Source: Alterileibacterium massiliense
Lineage (GTDB): Bacteria > Bacillota > Clostridia > Peptostreptococcales > Anaerovoracaceae
NCBI RefSeq assembly: GCF_900104645.1
Contig: NZ_FNWE01000002.1
Span: forward strand, 62,001-126,000
Reading direction: 5' to 3'
Length of the DNA stretch: 64,000 nucleotides
The notes beneath the pieces were generated by a model, which worked only from the letters and a program-made list of their open reading frames with translations, searched no databases and was not told the DNA's origin. Both the position numbers and the translations under genes were made by a program. Shown here in pieces: positions 18,965 to 28,245 of the stretch (position 1 is the first letter of the stretch; every line of letters begins with the position of its first letter).

Positions 18965-19753
18965 TCAAATTTCAATCTCTATATCTTTTGATTTTCCGAG
19001 TGAAATTTCTTTATTTTTTGTAATTTGCTCTATCTTTTTTATGGATTTAAACTGCCCTTTATAAATAATATTTTCCATTAGCGATGTATCTTGATTATTG
19101 TTATATTCCTTAAATGCACTTCTATATTTTGATTTTGGTTCTATAACTATAGGTAACAGTCCTTCATTTATGAGAGATTGATTTAATATAATCCTGCCTG
19201 TCCTTCCATTACCATCTGTAAATGGATGTATTCTTTCAAACTCGATATGTTTTTTTGCAATATATTTTATCTTATCTCCTACGCTCAGTTTACTAAATGC
19301 CTTTATATTACTTACATATTCTGCCATTAATTCTTCTACCTTATCAAGGCTTGGCGGATAATATATCGCTTCTAAAAGAGTTCCTATATATACATTTTCT
19401 TTTCTATATCCTTTTTCCTTTCCAGTAGCTTCTTTGGCAATATCTTTTATCCAATTTTCTGTAATTTCTTTATATTCAAAACTAAGATATTTTTCAATGG
19501 CTGAATACAGCCTCTTTGCCTCATCGTATTCCCTGAAGCTATGTCCTGCTGACACCTCATCATATTCAAGCAAAGATATGGTTTCATCAAGAGATAAGGT
19601 GTTTCCTTCAATCGCATTAGAACTCCAACAAAATGAATACTTAAAGTCTTTATAAAATGGTTCTGATATTAAATTATCCTTTAATTTCTCCTTTATACCA
19701 GGTAAAACAAACTCAATTCTCTTTTGTTTTTCCTTTAAATCTATGCTTATCAT
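18965..19753 (-). CDS. Fic family protein (probable AMPylase)
   Basis: The Fic core motif HPFTDGNGRTGR is complete (about residues 176-187), including the catalytic His, the phosphate-binding DGNGR and the second Arg, so AMP transfer from ATP to a protein side chain is expected. SSNAIEGN near residue 45 matches the inhibitory (S/T)xxxE(G/N) helix placed N-terminal to the core, as in class II Fic proteins. At 262 residues it lacks the C-terminal winged helix seen in some members. AGGAG sits 5 bases before the start. No antitoxin-like partner flanks it; the adjacent lipoprotein gene may only share the transcript. Target unknown. Confidence 0.9.
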   Translation of the reverse strand: MISIDLKEKQKRIEFVLPGIKEKLKDNLISEPFYKDFKYSFCWSSNAIEGNTLSLDETISLLEYDEVSAGHSFREYDEAKRLYSAIEKYLSFEYKEITENWIKDIAKEATGKEKGYRKENVYIGTLLEAIYYPPSLDKVEELMAEYVSNIKAFSKLSVGDKIKYIAKKHIEFERIHPFTDGNGRTGRIILNQSLINEGLLPIVIEPKSKYRSAFKEYNNNQDTSLMENIIYKGQFKSIKKIEQITKNKEISLGKSKDIEIEI

Positions 19754-19979
19754 AAATTCTCCTGTTTCTTATCAAAACGCTGTATGCATTGATTTTAATA
19801 GCTTATCTACTTTACCTCTTACATTTGTGAAATTTAAGGTACACGTTTCTATAATTTAAGTATAACATATGTAAATTTTCGCAAACTACTATCTTTTAAT
19901 TTTTTATTTTATTTTTCTTGAATGCACCTGCATTTTCTGCTACCTCAATATATTCTATCTTCTAAAACTGCTATTTCTC

Positions 19980-20072
19980 TTATGCTTTATAAAAAATCAG
20001 CACTATCAACGTAGGCATAATTCCAATTACTAGTCCAACTATTGTGTGACCTATGTATATTAATGCTTGCAT
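19980..20072 (-). CDS. Possible 30-residue single-span membrane peptide
   Basis: A short frame encoding MQALIYIGHTIVGLVIGIMP followed by TLIVLIFYKA, essentially one hydrophobic helix with a Lys near the end. AAGGA lies 5-6 bases before the ATG. It sits in the otherwise gene-free interval 19754-20273. Its size and shape recall small type I toxin or holin-like peptides, but no antisense RNA promoter was identified, so it may equally be a regulatory or chance peptide. Confidence 0.4.
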   Translation of the reverse strand: MQALIYIGHTIVGLVIGIMPTLIVLIFYKA

Positions 20073-20142
20073 TTAAATCCTTCCATATCTTTTGTCAAAT
20101 AGTTTTAATTACGCCCATACCTCTCATACCTCTTCTTTTATT

Positions 20143-20166
20143 AAAAAAGAGCGACTACTATCGCCC
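20143..20166 (-). terminator. Terminator after the 20.3-kb hypothetical gene
   Basis: GGGCGA and TCGCTC (minus strand, one G-U pair) form a 6-bp stem with a 6-base loop followed by TTTTTT. Confidence 0.75.
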
Positions 20167-20273
20167 TTCCTAATATTCTGATTTAAATTCGATAATCTCC
20201 CTATGATATAACATTAACACATTAAATCAGTCGCATCTTAGGTTCTTTCTGAAATTAAATCACTAATCGCAAA

Positions 20274-20663
20274 TTATAAATACAGATTTTCTCCCAGCTC
20301 GTGGCTCACCCCATACACATATTTTTGATAACATTCCCTAAGATATTCCTCGCTATAATTATATTTATCTGCAAGTTCCTTGAAGCTGATGTCCGCCGTA
20401 ACGAACTCCCATATTATTTCCCTCTTGTCCTCACCTATCCAGTAAAGCCCATTTTCTATACATTTTACATAAAACTCAGCAGTGCTTTTATTTTCTATGT
20501 CTTTCTTCGTAATTATATTTACGCTCTTTTCTTTGATTTTATTTATAATATCCAAATATTCCTCGTAACTGCTTATCCTTGTTATAGTCACCTTGTATGC
20601 AGAACTTGGAAGTGCAAAGCTTGTCTTTGGTTGCTTATAACTTTTTCTATAAATGCCTTTCAT
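20274..20663 (-). CDS. Hypothetical protein with C-terminal helix-turn-helix-like segment
   Basis: Not recognised. The likely product is 129 residues starting MKGIYRKSYKQPKTS, with GGAG 6 bases before the ATG; the frame is open 21 more codons but the further start is a TTG inside a terminator T tract. The middle part is mixed alpha/beta, and the end (FKELADKYNYSEEYLRECYQ) looks like a sigma-region-4-type helix-turn-helix. No hydrophobic segment is present, so it is probably cytoplasmic. It is flanked by terminators on both sides and stands alone. Confidence 0.6.
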   Translation of the reverse strand: MKGIYRKSYKQPKTSFALPSSAYKVTITRISSYEEYLDIINKIKEKSVNIITKKDIENKSTAEFYVKCIENGLYWIGEDKREIIWEFVTADISFKELADKYNYSEEYLRECYQKYVYGVSHELGENLYL

Positions 20664-20728
20664 CGCCATCTCCATTTTTAAGAAATTATTTGCCCAAAGC
20701 TTATCAAATATTATTTTTTCTCTCAAAC

Positions 20729-20764
20729 AAAAAAAGCCCTTTATCCAGCAGGTAAAAGACTTTT
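20729..20764 (-). terminator. Terminator after the DHHW/MBOAT operon
   Basis: On the minus strand an imperfect stem (AAAAG...TTTACC with GG.TAAA...CTTTT) around the loop TGCT is followed by TTTTTTTG, 55 bases after the DHHW gene end. Confidence 0.7.
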
Positions 20765-20818
20765 GATTTCGTGAGCGAAATCCATATTTTTAATTATAAA
20801 TTTTGTATCTCAATCCAC

Positions 20819-22015
20819 CTATTTTGTAAGAGTGAGCGAAAGCGAATTATCTTCAAAGAATGTATTCGCATTGTATAAAAACATAACCTGAGTAATTCCC
20901 TCTGCCGATATTAAATCATCTATATCATCATAATAATACCTAGGGTCAACTACTACAATCTTCCTAAAATTCTGCGAAAGAAATGGTATCATGCTATTTG
21001 CATATGAATCCTTTATCAAGAGGAGATTTTCCGCCGGCGTAACAGGTGTTTCAATCTTATATACCGGATGATTGCTTCCTCCGAATACCGTATAAGCATC
21101 TTTCTTATTTAAATTATTAAGTCTATAAAAATTTGTCGTCTTTTCCTTGGTTTCCGGATAGTAGATGAGCGACGGTTTATATCCGCTGTTTTTCTCAGGC
21201 AAAAATACCTTTATGCTGTCATATTTACCGCCTGTAAAACCGCTTTTTGAGCTCAGCGTACCGATAAAATCATTTTTTACTATCACCGGCTTATACTTTA
21301 CCTTATTATCCATTCCGAGGTCTGATGCAAGCTTGGAATATGCCACATAGGCACCATCACTTGTCCAGTGGTGATCCGTCCTATAGTAGATTTGCCTTTT
21401 TTTAGATGCCTCTATGAGAGGTTTTCTAACATCAACTGTCTTAACTCCGGTAGCACTTAGCTTCGAGAAAAAATCGTCCATGTATTTATTTTGATTGCTC
21501 AGTTTTACTGCATTCGGTAGCTTGTCAGAAAGAATATTTGCCGTATTCGGTGCCAGCATAAAGCTCATGCCGATATTATTATATCTCTCCTTAAATTCCT
21601 TTATCGCAGAGAGCGAATTATCAACATACTTTCTATTTGGCGAGCTTATATCTTCCATTAAATAATTATCTTTACACCTATAAACTCCATTTGCCTCGAG
21701 AACTCCCATGCTCACATCTGCCGATGTCTTTACCCTTACTGCCCCTTTTCTTGCAAAAAATTGGTCATTTGAATAAGCATCGATTTCGCTTTCAAGTCGT
21801 CCATCTAGATAATGCGATATTGTAAAATTCGGCTCAGTTTGAAGAACTCTATTTTCTTCAGGCGAAAATTTTCTATCCTTTACAATCAAATTGAGCATCA
21901 AAACGACACCTATTGTTATGCAAAATATAACTGCTATTATATTAGAATATTTTTCTCTATCTTTTATCAATATACTCGCTTTAGCCTTTCTATAACCTTT
22001 ATATCGGTCACTCAT
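20819..22015 (-). CDS. DHHW family protein, probable polymer O-acyl transfer partner
   Basis: A 398-residue protein with one N-terminal membrane helix (about residues 25-43) and an extracellular domain related to AlgJ/AlgX-type SGNH-like proteins. The family signature is YYRTDHHWTSDGAYVAY (about residue 210); a candidate catalytic Ser is in LLIKDSYANSMIPFL near residue 335. In alginate and similar systems such proteins move acetyl groups, exported by an MBOAT protein, onto a polysaccharide outside the cell. It lies directly downstream of the MBOAT gene (31-base gap), which supports that role here. The polymer is unknown. Confidence 0.87.
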   Translation of the reverse strand: MSDRYKGYRKAKASILIKDREKYSNIIAVIFCITIGVVLMLNLIVKDRKFSPEENRVLQTEPNFTISHYLDGRLESEIDAYSNDQFFARKGAVRVKTSADVSMGVLEANGVYRCKDNYLMEDISSPNRKYVDNSLSAIKEFKERYNNIGMSFMLAPNTANILSDKLPNAVKLSNQNKYMDDFFSKLSATGVKTVDVRKPLIEASKKRQIYYRTDHHWTSDGAYVAYSKLASDLGMDNKVKYKPVIVKNDFIGTLSSKSGFTGGKYDSIKVFLPEKNSGYKPSLIYYPETKEKTTNFYRLNNLNKKDAYTVFGGSNHPVYKIETPVTPAENLLLIKDSYANSMIPFLSQNFRKIVVVDPRYYYDDIDDLISAEGITQVMFLYNANTFFEDNSLSLTLTK

Positions 22016-22046
22016 TGATTTATCTAAAATATCGGTCGCTCACCGA

Positions 22047-23447
22047 TTAAAATCTAAAATAAAGGAATGGATTGTATGAACTATAGACTAGGTATGCAAC
22101 TGATAATAAGAAAAGAATCATCAGTATTCCCGCTCCTGCTATATATCTTTCGCGGGAAATTCTGTTGAACTCCTCAATAACCCTAGGCGTACTGCAAACT
22201 GCACTTATTATAATTATTATTATGCTTGTTCTTAAAAGGTACAGTGTTGTGCTATCAGCAAACCCATTAGCACCTATTCCAAACATAACCCCTAGATATT
22301 TTAGTGCCGATAAGCCCGGTCTCGAGAAGAATACCCAGCTTATAATTACTATCACAAGCGTATATATATGCCTCAGTCCATCGTTCCATTTCTCAATATA
22401 TTCCCCAATCAAATACTTTTCTACTACTAGTATAATTCCGAAATAAGTACCCCAGAAAACAAAATTCCATGCCGCACCATGCCATAAGCCTGTTAGCGAC
22501 CAGACTATGAGCAGATTCAAAATATGCCTTTTTTTGCTAACCCTATTACCTCCGAGGGGGATGTATACATATTCCCTAAACCAAGTGCTCAAGGACATAT
22601 GCCAGCGACGCCAAAATTCCGTAACAGATTTTGATATGTATGGATAGTTAAAGTTTTCGAGAAATTCAAATCCAAACATTCTTCCAAGTCCAATAGCCAT
22701 GTCTGAATATCCGCTGAAATCAAAATAAATCTGGAAGGTGTAGGCGATAATTCCAATCCAATATGTCATCACGGTAACCTTGCTATGTGGCATGGATGTT
22801 ACGACATCATAAAGTGCCCCAAGATTATTGGCAAGGATTACCTTCTTAGACAAACCAAATATAAACCTGGAGGCCCCTTCTCCGAATTTCTGCTGGGTGC
22901 ATTCCCTTGAATCAAGTTGCGTAGCTACATCTCTATATTTAACTATGGGTCCTGCTATAAGCTGTGGAAATAATGAAAGATATAAGCCGAACTTTAATAC
23001 ATTTTTCTGTGCTCCCACCGTTCCCTTGTAAACATCAAATACATATGAAAGTGCTTGGAATGTGTAAAAAGAAATTCCAATCGGAAGTGCAAGTGCCGTG
23101 TACTTTATATGCGTTCTAAATACAAAATTGATTGTCTCCATTAGGAAGCCAAAGTATTTGAAAAAGCCCATTATAAAGAGGTTTATGATTATGGTAAAAA
23201 CGAGCTCCTTCTTTGCACTTAATTCCTTGCTTTTAGTCCTTTCAATCACAAGAGACATATACCAGTTAAACGCGATGCTGAAAATCATAAGAGCTACATA
23301 AACAGGCTCACCCCAGCTGTAAAAAATCAAGCTGGCTACGAGAAGAACCCCATTCCTTACCCTCATCTTTTTAGCAGGTATCATGAAATATATTGCGAGT
23401 AAAATAGGTAAAAAGGTAAATATAAAGAAGATAGTGCTAAATAGCAT
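22047..23447 (-). CDS. MBOAT family membrane O-acyltransferase (AlgI-like)
   Basis: Multi-pass membrane protein of 466 residues. The MBOAT core is clear: FLENFNYPYISKSVTEFWRR, WHMSLSTWFREYVYIPLGGN, and the conserved histidine in LTGLWHGAAWNFVFWG. AlgI/PatA-like members carry an acyl group, usually acetyl, from a cytoplasmic donor across the membrane to an extracellular acceptor enzyme. The start at 23447 is preceded by AGGAGG; 12 upstream codons are open but overlap further into the DUF4358 gene. It is the third gene of a four-gene operon. Confidence 0.95.
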   Translation of the reverse strand: MLFSTIFFIFTFLPILLAIYFMIPAKKMRVRNGVLLVASLIFYSWGEPVYVALMIFSIAFNWYMSLVIERTKSKELSAKKELVFTIIINLFIMGFFKYFGFLMETINFVFRTHIKYTALALPIGISFYTFQALSYVFDVYKGTVGAQKNVLKFGLYLSLFPQLIAGPIVKYRDVATQLDSRECTQQKFGEGASRFIFGLSKKVILANNLGALYDVVTSMPHSKVTVMTYWIGIIAYTFQIYFDFSGYSDMAIGLGRMFGFEFLENFNYPYISKSVTEFWRRWHMSLSTWFREYVYIPLGGNRVSKKRHILNLLIVWSLTGLWHGAAWNFVFWGTYFGIILVVEKYLIGEYIEKWNDGLRHIYTLVIVIISWVFFSRPGLSALKYLGVMFGIGANGFADSTTLYLLRTSIIIIIISAVCSTPRVIEEFNRISRERYIAGAGILMILFLLSVAYLVYSSYNPFLYFRF

Positions 23448-23958
23448 CCTTGAACACCTCCTCATACTTATCCTTATAAGCATTGGTGCAGTAGAATATG
23501 TACGAACCTTTTTTCATGACTATGGAGTCCTTCAAAAGCTTAACCTGCTTTGGTCCATAGCTATCAAATAAATCTATCTGCGACGACACTCTATTTTCTA
23601 CCGCCGTCTGGACAGAGGTTAGCTTCCCTCGATTTTTGACCTTTACTATGAGCAATTCCTCAACGCCGAGTGCTTCCTTGCTTTTATAATATATGTACTC
23701 ATCAACCATAGACTGCTCAATTCCCATGAATTGCTTAAGCTGCCTGGCGGTGCATTTTTCCATCTCCTGAATGTCGGTTTTTTTAATCAACTCTTCTTCT
23801 ATATCATCAAGCGGAACATCTTTTGCACTAGCTCCTGCATATATAAATGCCATAAATGAGATGAGTAGCATGACAAAAAGCACCTCAATATATCTGGTGC
23901 TCTTCTCGCTTTCTATAATTTTTTTGAGTGAATTAATTAATTTATTAAATATTTCCAT
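23437..23958 (-). CDS. DUF4358-like membrane-anchored protein
   Basis: 173 residues with one membrane helix (about 25-43) and an extracellular domain. It fits the DUF4358 pattern (YIYYKSKEALGVEELLIVKVKN region and a C-terminal SYIFYCT segment). Small proteins of this kind are commonly encoded beside MBOAT and SGNH genes in Clostridia; function unknown. It overlaps the MBOAT start by 11 bases and follows the SGNH gene by 9 bases, so it belongs to the same transcript. Confidence 0.75.
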   Translation of the reverse strand: MEIFNKLINSLKKIIESEKSTRYIEVLFVMLLISFMAFIYAGASAKDVPLDDIEEELIKKTDIQEMEKCTARQLKQFMGIEQSMVDEYIYYKSKEALGVEELLIVKVKNRGKLTSVQTAVENRVSSQIDLFDSYGPKQVKLLKDSIVMKKGSYIFYCTNAYKDKYEEVFKDAI

Positions 23959-23967
23959 AAGTTTGAA

Positions 23968-24795
23968 TTATAAACCTGCTGCCTCCGCCATCATATTTAG
24001 CCACAATGGATAGTAAGACGCATCTGCATGAATACCATCTGGAGCGTACTTTTCAGGATGCTCTGGCAAAATCTTAGATATGTCTATATATGTGAGCTTT
24101 TTATCCTTGCACATCTTGCTAATCGCCTCGTTAAACTCCGCATATTTGGCAATAGATGCGTTGTCCTTTATGGCATCCTCTCTTGGAGTAGAAATACTGC
24201 AAATATAAATCTTTGTCTTTGGCGAATCCTTGTGAAGCATATCTATTAGCTCGGAATATCTATTTATAAAAGCCTTTGCATCGCCCCTGTAATTACCCAT
24301 GTCATTCATTCCAAACGCAAGGAAAACATTCTTAGGCCTTGCCGATGAAGCTTTTTTAAACATATCATCACCATATATGATCGAGGCTCCTATCTTGCTT
24401 ACTACCTGATCCCCAGACAAATAGCCGTAGAGCGGTAGTCCCTCGGTCAGCGAATCTCCAACTACTATAGAATTTGCAAATTTTCTCTTAAATCTCGCCT
24501 TAACCGTTTCAGCGACTTTGGTATTATTTGATTGTTCCATAGCATCAAGCTGTGCCTGAACTGCATCAACTGTAGCTGATGCAACAATTCTATTTAATGA
24601 TTTCGCATTTTCTTTCATATCAGCCTTGCTAAGGTCATCTGTTGCCTTATTGGTCTTAAAAAGATTAAATATAAAAACAAGTGCAATTAGGAGAATTGCT
24701 CCATAAAACCCCTTGCGAATTATCTCTTTCTTATTATCAATAAATGCCTTTTTATATTTTTCAAAAATTTCTGACAAGTCAATCTTCCTCTTCAT
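23968..24795 (-). CDS. SGNH/GDSL-type esterase or acetyltransferase, membrane-anchored
   Basis: 275 residues with an N-terminal membrane helix (about 30-47) and an extracellular SGNH hydrolase domain. Block I is VVGDSLTEGLP (Ser nucleophile), block III is FGMNDMG, and the catalytic Asp/His pair is DGIHADASYY near the end. As first gene of the MBOAT operon it may remove or place acyl groups on the same polymer. The start MKRKIDL at 24795 is chosen over an ATG at 24843 because a terminator hairpin occupies the intervening bases. Confidence 0.88.
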   Translation of the reverse strand: MKRKIDLSEIFEKYKKAFIDNKKEIIRKGFYGAILLIALVFIFNLFKTNKATDDLSKADMKENAKSLNRIVASATVDAVQAQLDAMEQSNNTKVAETVKARFKRKFANSIVVGDSLTEGLPLYGYLSGDQVVSKIGASIIYGDDMFKKASSARPKNVFLAFGMNDMGNYRGDAKAFINRYSELIDMLHKDSPKTKIYICSISTPREDAIKDNASIAKYAEFNEAISKMCKDKKLTYIDISKILPEHPEKYAPDGIHADASYYPLWLNMMAEAAGL

Positions 24796-24810
24796 TTTTG
24801 CTTTTTTACA

Positions 24811-24842
24811 ATAAAAAATACACCCAATACTACAAGGGTGCA
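24811..24842 (-). terminator. Hairpin just upstream of the SGNH operon
   Basis: On the minus strand TGCACCC pairs with GGGTGTA (one G-U pair) around a 10-base loop and is followed by ATTTTTTATT. It lies just downstream of the isocitrate dehydrogenase end (24879) and should terminate the citrate-pathway transcript. Confidence 0.75.
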
Positions 24843-24878
24843 TTTATTTTATATAATTTGAGCTAAAAAGTAAAGTTG

Positions 24879-26099
24879 TTAAATCCTCATAAGGAGATTA
24901 TCTGCATATTCCTTGCAAGTCGCCCCATCTCTAAGCCCTGTCATCTTTTCACCCATCGCCTTATCTGTTTCATATATAGCATTTTCAAGCTCTTTTGCCT
25001 TTTCTCCATATCCAATATGTTCGAGCATCATGACGCTTGCCCTGAGTAGTGATGACGGATTAGCCTTATCCGAAAGCCCGTCAAGAACCATTCTAGGAGC
25101 ACTTCCATGTATAGCTTCAAAAATAGCATAGCTAGTTCCTATGTTTGAACTTCCCGCTGTGCCAACGCCTCCCTGTATCTCTGCCGCCTCGTCAGTAATA
25201 ATATCTCCATATAGATTAGGAAGAATAATAACTTCAAAGTTTTTCCTCATATCCTCATTTATAAGATTTGCTGCCATAATATCTACAAACCAGCTGTCCA
25301 CCTGAATTTCTGGATATTCTGAAGCCACCTCTTTACAAATCCTAAGAAAATCTCCATCTGTTTTTTTCATTATATTCGCCTTGGTCACCACGGAGACCTT
25401 TTCCTTCCCATTTTTTCGTGCATATTCAAAGGCTGATCTTGCTATACGCCTCGTGCCCTCGTAGCTTGTAACTTTAAAATCGAGAGAAAACTTATCTCCT
25501 ATCCTTATTCCACTGCTCCCTAGAGCATATTCGCCCTCGGTATTTTCTCTAAAAAAAGTCCAATCTATTCCAAGCGACGGAATTTTTACAGGTCTAATGT
25601 TAGCAAATAGGTCAAACTCTTTTCTGAGAAAAACATTTGCACTCTCAAGATTTGTCATCCTATTATCGCTAGACGGAGTTGTAGTAGGCCCCTTCAAAAG
25701 CACACCGCATTTTCTCATCTCACTTAAAACTTCAGGAGGAACCGTTTTGCCTTTGGACAATCTATTTTCAAGTGTTAGTCCCCGAATATCTTTAAGCTTG
25801 ATTTTTCCCTCGCTTATTTCACCAGCGAGAAGCTTTCTAAGCACCCTACCTACCTCTGACATTATAACCGGCCCTATTCCGTCTCCAGCTATCAATCCTA
25901 TCAGAATCTCCTTTCCCCTTTCAGAAATTCTCTCAGGCTTTTCGCTTATAGCTTTCATCTCCTCGCATCTTTCAATCTGTTCTCTTAGTATATCTTCAAA
26001 CTGCCTAAGTGCTTCTTTTATATCTGTTTCGATATTTATATCTTTATTCATATCTTTTTCTATATCTTTTTCGATATCCTTTTCGATTTTCTCTTTCAT
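24879..26099 (-). CDS. icd: Isocitrate dehydrogenase (isocitrate/isopropylmalate dehydrogenase family)
   Basis: Oxidative decarboxylation of isocitrate to 2-oxoglutarate. The catalytic domain starts around residue 63 (IGLIAGDGIGP) and has the substrate loop TTTPSSDNRMTNLESANVFLR-like region with RKEFDLFANIRP, the catalytic Lys in VVTKANIMKK, and metal-site Asp residues in GDIITDEAAE. The context with aconitase and citrate synthase decides against isopropylmalate dehydrogenase; NAD or NADP use is not assigned. Odd: the first 60 residues are an extra charged segment beginning with four EKDI/NKDI-like units encoded by 12-bp repeats, with no clear ribosome-binding site before the first ATG. Translation may begin further in. 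Confidence 0.88.
   Translation of the reverse strand: MKEKIEKDIEKDIEKDMNKDINIETDIKEALRQFEDILREQIERCEEMKAISEKPERISERGKEILIGLIAGDGIGPVIMSEVGRVLRKLLAGEISEGKIKLKDIRGLTLENRLSKGKTVPPEVLSEMRKCGVLLKGPTTTPSSDNRMTNLESANVFLRKEFDLFANIRPVKIPSLGIDWTFFRENTEGEYALGSSGIRIGDKFSLDFKVTSYEGTRRIARSAFEYARKNGKEKVSVVTKANIMKKTDGDFLRICKEVASEYPEIQVDSWFVDIMAANLINEDMRKNFEVIILPNLYGDIITDEAAEIQGGVGTAGSSNIGTSYAIFEAIHGSAPRMVLDGLSDKANPSSLLRASVMMLEHIGYGEKAKELENAIYETDKAMGEKMTGLRDGATCKEYADNLLMRI
26040..26099. repeat. 12-bp imperfect tandem repeat at the start of icd
   Basis: On the minus strand units close to GAAAAAGATATA recur about five times and encode Glu-Lys-Asp-Ile. The AT-rich spacer just upstream (26100-26177) has a similar low-complexity texture. 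Confidence 0.75.
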
Positions 26100-26177
26100 A
26101 TTTTTATCCGTTTTATATCCATATTTAAATTTATGTTTTTTATTAATATTTGCTTTTATTTGCTTTTATTTTTTCCT

Positions 26178-28121
26178 CTAGGCATCTTTATTAACAGTAT
26201 ACTTGAGCAGTCCTCCAGCGAGCAGTATCTCTTTCTGTCTTTTGCTAATTTCCATCCTAGTCAAAAGTTCCCATTCACTGCCATCATCGCTCACTACCTT
26301 TATAAATACTTTGTCATTTTCAAGAGAATTATGTATGCCATAAATTGCTAGGACATCTCCTTGTTTAACTCTATCGTAATCATCAGAATTATTAAAAATT
26401 AGCGGAAGTATGCCGGCATTTATGAGGTTTGCCATATGTATCCTCGCAAAGCTCTTTGCTATGACAGCCTTTATTCCAAGATAAAGTGGAACTAAAGCTG
26501 CGTGCTCTCTTGATGAGCCCTGCCCATAATTTGAGCCACCGACTATTATCCCTTTCCCTGCTTCTTTAGCTCTATTTGCAAAATTTTCATCTATGACCTC
26601 AAAGCAAAACTCAGACATTTTTGGAATGTTTGAGCGATAAGGAAGTACCTTCCCTCCCGCAGGCATTATATGGTCTGTCGTTATATTGTCACCAGTTTTT
26701 AAAATGACTTCTGCCTTGATTTCATCAGGAAGCGGATATGTGTTTGGAAATGGCTTTATATTTGGTCCCCTTATAACCTCAGCTTTTTCTGCCTCATCTA
26801 AAGATAGCGGTCTTATAATTCCATTATCATTTATTTTGTACTCCTTAGGCAGTTCTATCTTTGAAATATCAACATCAAGGCTTCTTGGATCTGTAATCTC
26901 TCCTCTAAGTGCTGACGCCGCTGCTGTTTCAGGGCTTACAAGGTATACCTCGGCATCTTTTGTTCCAGACCTTCCAAGAAAATTTCTATTAAATGTCCTC
27001 AAGCTCACACCCTTAGAATTAGGTGAAAATCCCATGCCAATACATGGCCCGCAAGCACATTCTAGAATCCTTGCACCAGCCTCAATTATATCTCCTAGTG
27101 CTCCGCTATCAGAAAGCATTGAAAGAACCTGCCTTGACCCCGGTGAAATTCCAAGGCTCACCGAATCTGATATTGTATTTCCTCTCAAGATAGCTGCCGT
27201 TTTCATCATGTCAAGTAGAGATGAGTTAGTGCATGAGCCGATTGAAATTTGGTCTACCTTTTTGCCCGCTAGCTCGCTGACTTTTTTTACATTATCTGGG
27301 CTGCTTGGACAAGCTAAGAGTGGTTCAAGTGTGCTTAAATTTATCTCATATACCTCATCATAGGTTGCATCATCGTCGCTATCTATATATCTATGAACTT
27401 CTTCTCGCTTTTGAGCTCTTAGAAATTCCTTTGTAATATCATCTGACGGAAAAATCGAAGTCGTTGCACCGAGTTCAGCTCCCATATTTGTTATTGTGCA
27501 CCTTTCAGGGACGCTAAGCGTTTTGACTCCCTCCCCGCTGTATTCGAGTATGGAGCCGACCCCGCCTTTAACTCCTAAAATTCTTAGAACTTCCAATATA
27601 ATATCCTTTGCTGTAACAAAGGGTCTTAGACTTCCTATCAGATTTATCTTTATAATCTTTGGCATCTTTATATAATATGCTCCTCCGCCCATGGCAACGG
27701 CAACATCCATGCCTCCTGCACCCATCGCAAGCATAGAAAGTCCTCCGCCTGTAGGTGTGTGCGAATCTGAGCCGATCAAAGTTTTACCGGGAGCTCCAAA
27801 TCTCTCATAATGAACCTGATGACATATCCCATTGCCCGGCCTAGAATAATAAATTCCATGTTTTCTTGCGACTGTCTGTATATACCTGTGGTCATCGGAA
27901 TTTCTAAAACCCGACTGGAGCATATTGTGGTCTATGTATGCAACAGATAATTCTGTCTTTACCCTTTTTATCCCCATGGACTCAAGTTCAAGATATGCCA
28001 TTGTTCCTGTCGCGTCCTGAGTGAGAGTTTGGTCTATTCTTAGCCCTATCTCCTCTCCCCTTATCATCTCTCCAGATATGAGATGTTCTTTTATTATTTT
28101 CTCAGCAATCGTTTTTCCCAT
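26178..28121 (-). CDS. acnA: Aconitate hydratase
   Basis: Interconverts citrate and isocitrate using a [4Fe-4S] cluster. The cluster cysteines are seen in GSCTNSS (about residue 300) and CGPCIGMGFSPNSKG (about 360); NRNFLGRSGTKDAEVYL and the swivelling domain YGQGSSREHAALVP are conserved. Its 647 residues match the compact aconitase class common in Clostridia, shorter than the 900-residue AcnA. It follows the citrate synthase gene after 124 bases and precedes icd by 78 bases. Confidence 0.95.
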   Translation of the reverse strand: MGKTIAEKIIKEHLISGEMIRGEEIGLRIDQTLTQDATGTMAYLELESMGIKRVKTELSVAYIDHNMLQSGFRNSDDHRYIQTVARKHGIYYSRPGNGICHQVHYERFGAPGKTLIGSDSHTPTGGGLSMLAMGAGGMDVAVAMGGGAYYIKMPKIIKINLIGSLRPFVTAKDIILEVLRILGVKGGVGSILEYSGEGVKTLSVPERCTITNMGAELGATTSIFPSDDITKEFLRAQKREEVHRYIDSDDDATYDEVYEINLSTLEPLLACPSSPDNVKKVSELAGKKVDQISIGSCTNSSLLDMMKTAAILRGNTISDSVSLGISPGSRQVLSMLSDSGALGDIIEAGARILECACGPCIGMGFSPNSKGVSLRTFNRNFLGRSGTKDAEVYLVSPETAAASALRGEITDPRSLDVDISKIELPKEYKINDNGIIRPLSLDEAEKAEVIRGPNIKPFPNTYPLPDEIKAEVILKTGDNITTDHIMPAGGKVLPYRSNIPKMSEFCFEVIDENFANRAKEAGKGIIVGGSNYGQGSSREHAALVPLYLGIKAVIAKSFARIHMANLINAGILPLIFNNSDDYDRVKQGDVLAIYGIHNSLENDKVFIKVVSDDGSEWELLTRMEISKRQKEILLAGGLLKYTVNKDA

Positions 28122-28245
28122 CTATTTTCACTCTTTCTATAATCTCTTTTTTACTTATTTACTTTTAGCTTTTGCAAGCTATTTTTAACTATTTTATAAG
28201 CTCTCAATAATTCCCATTTATAAGCCATTTTTCAAACTCTGTCGC

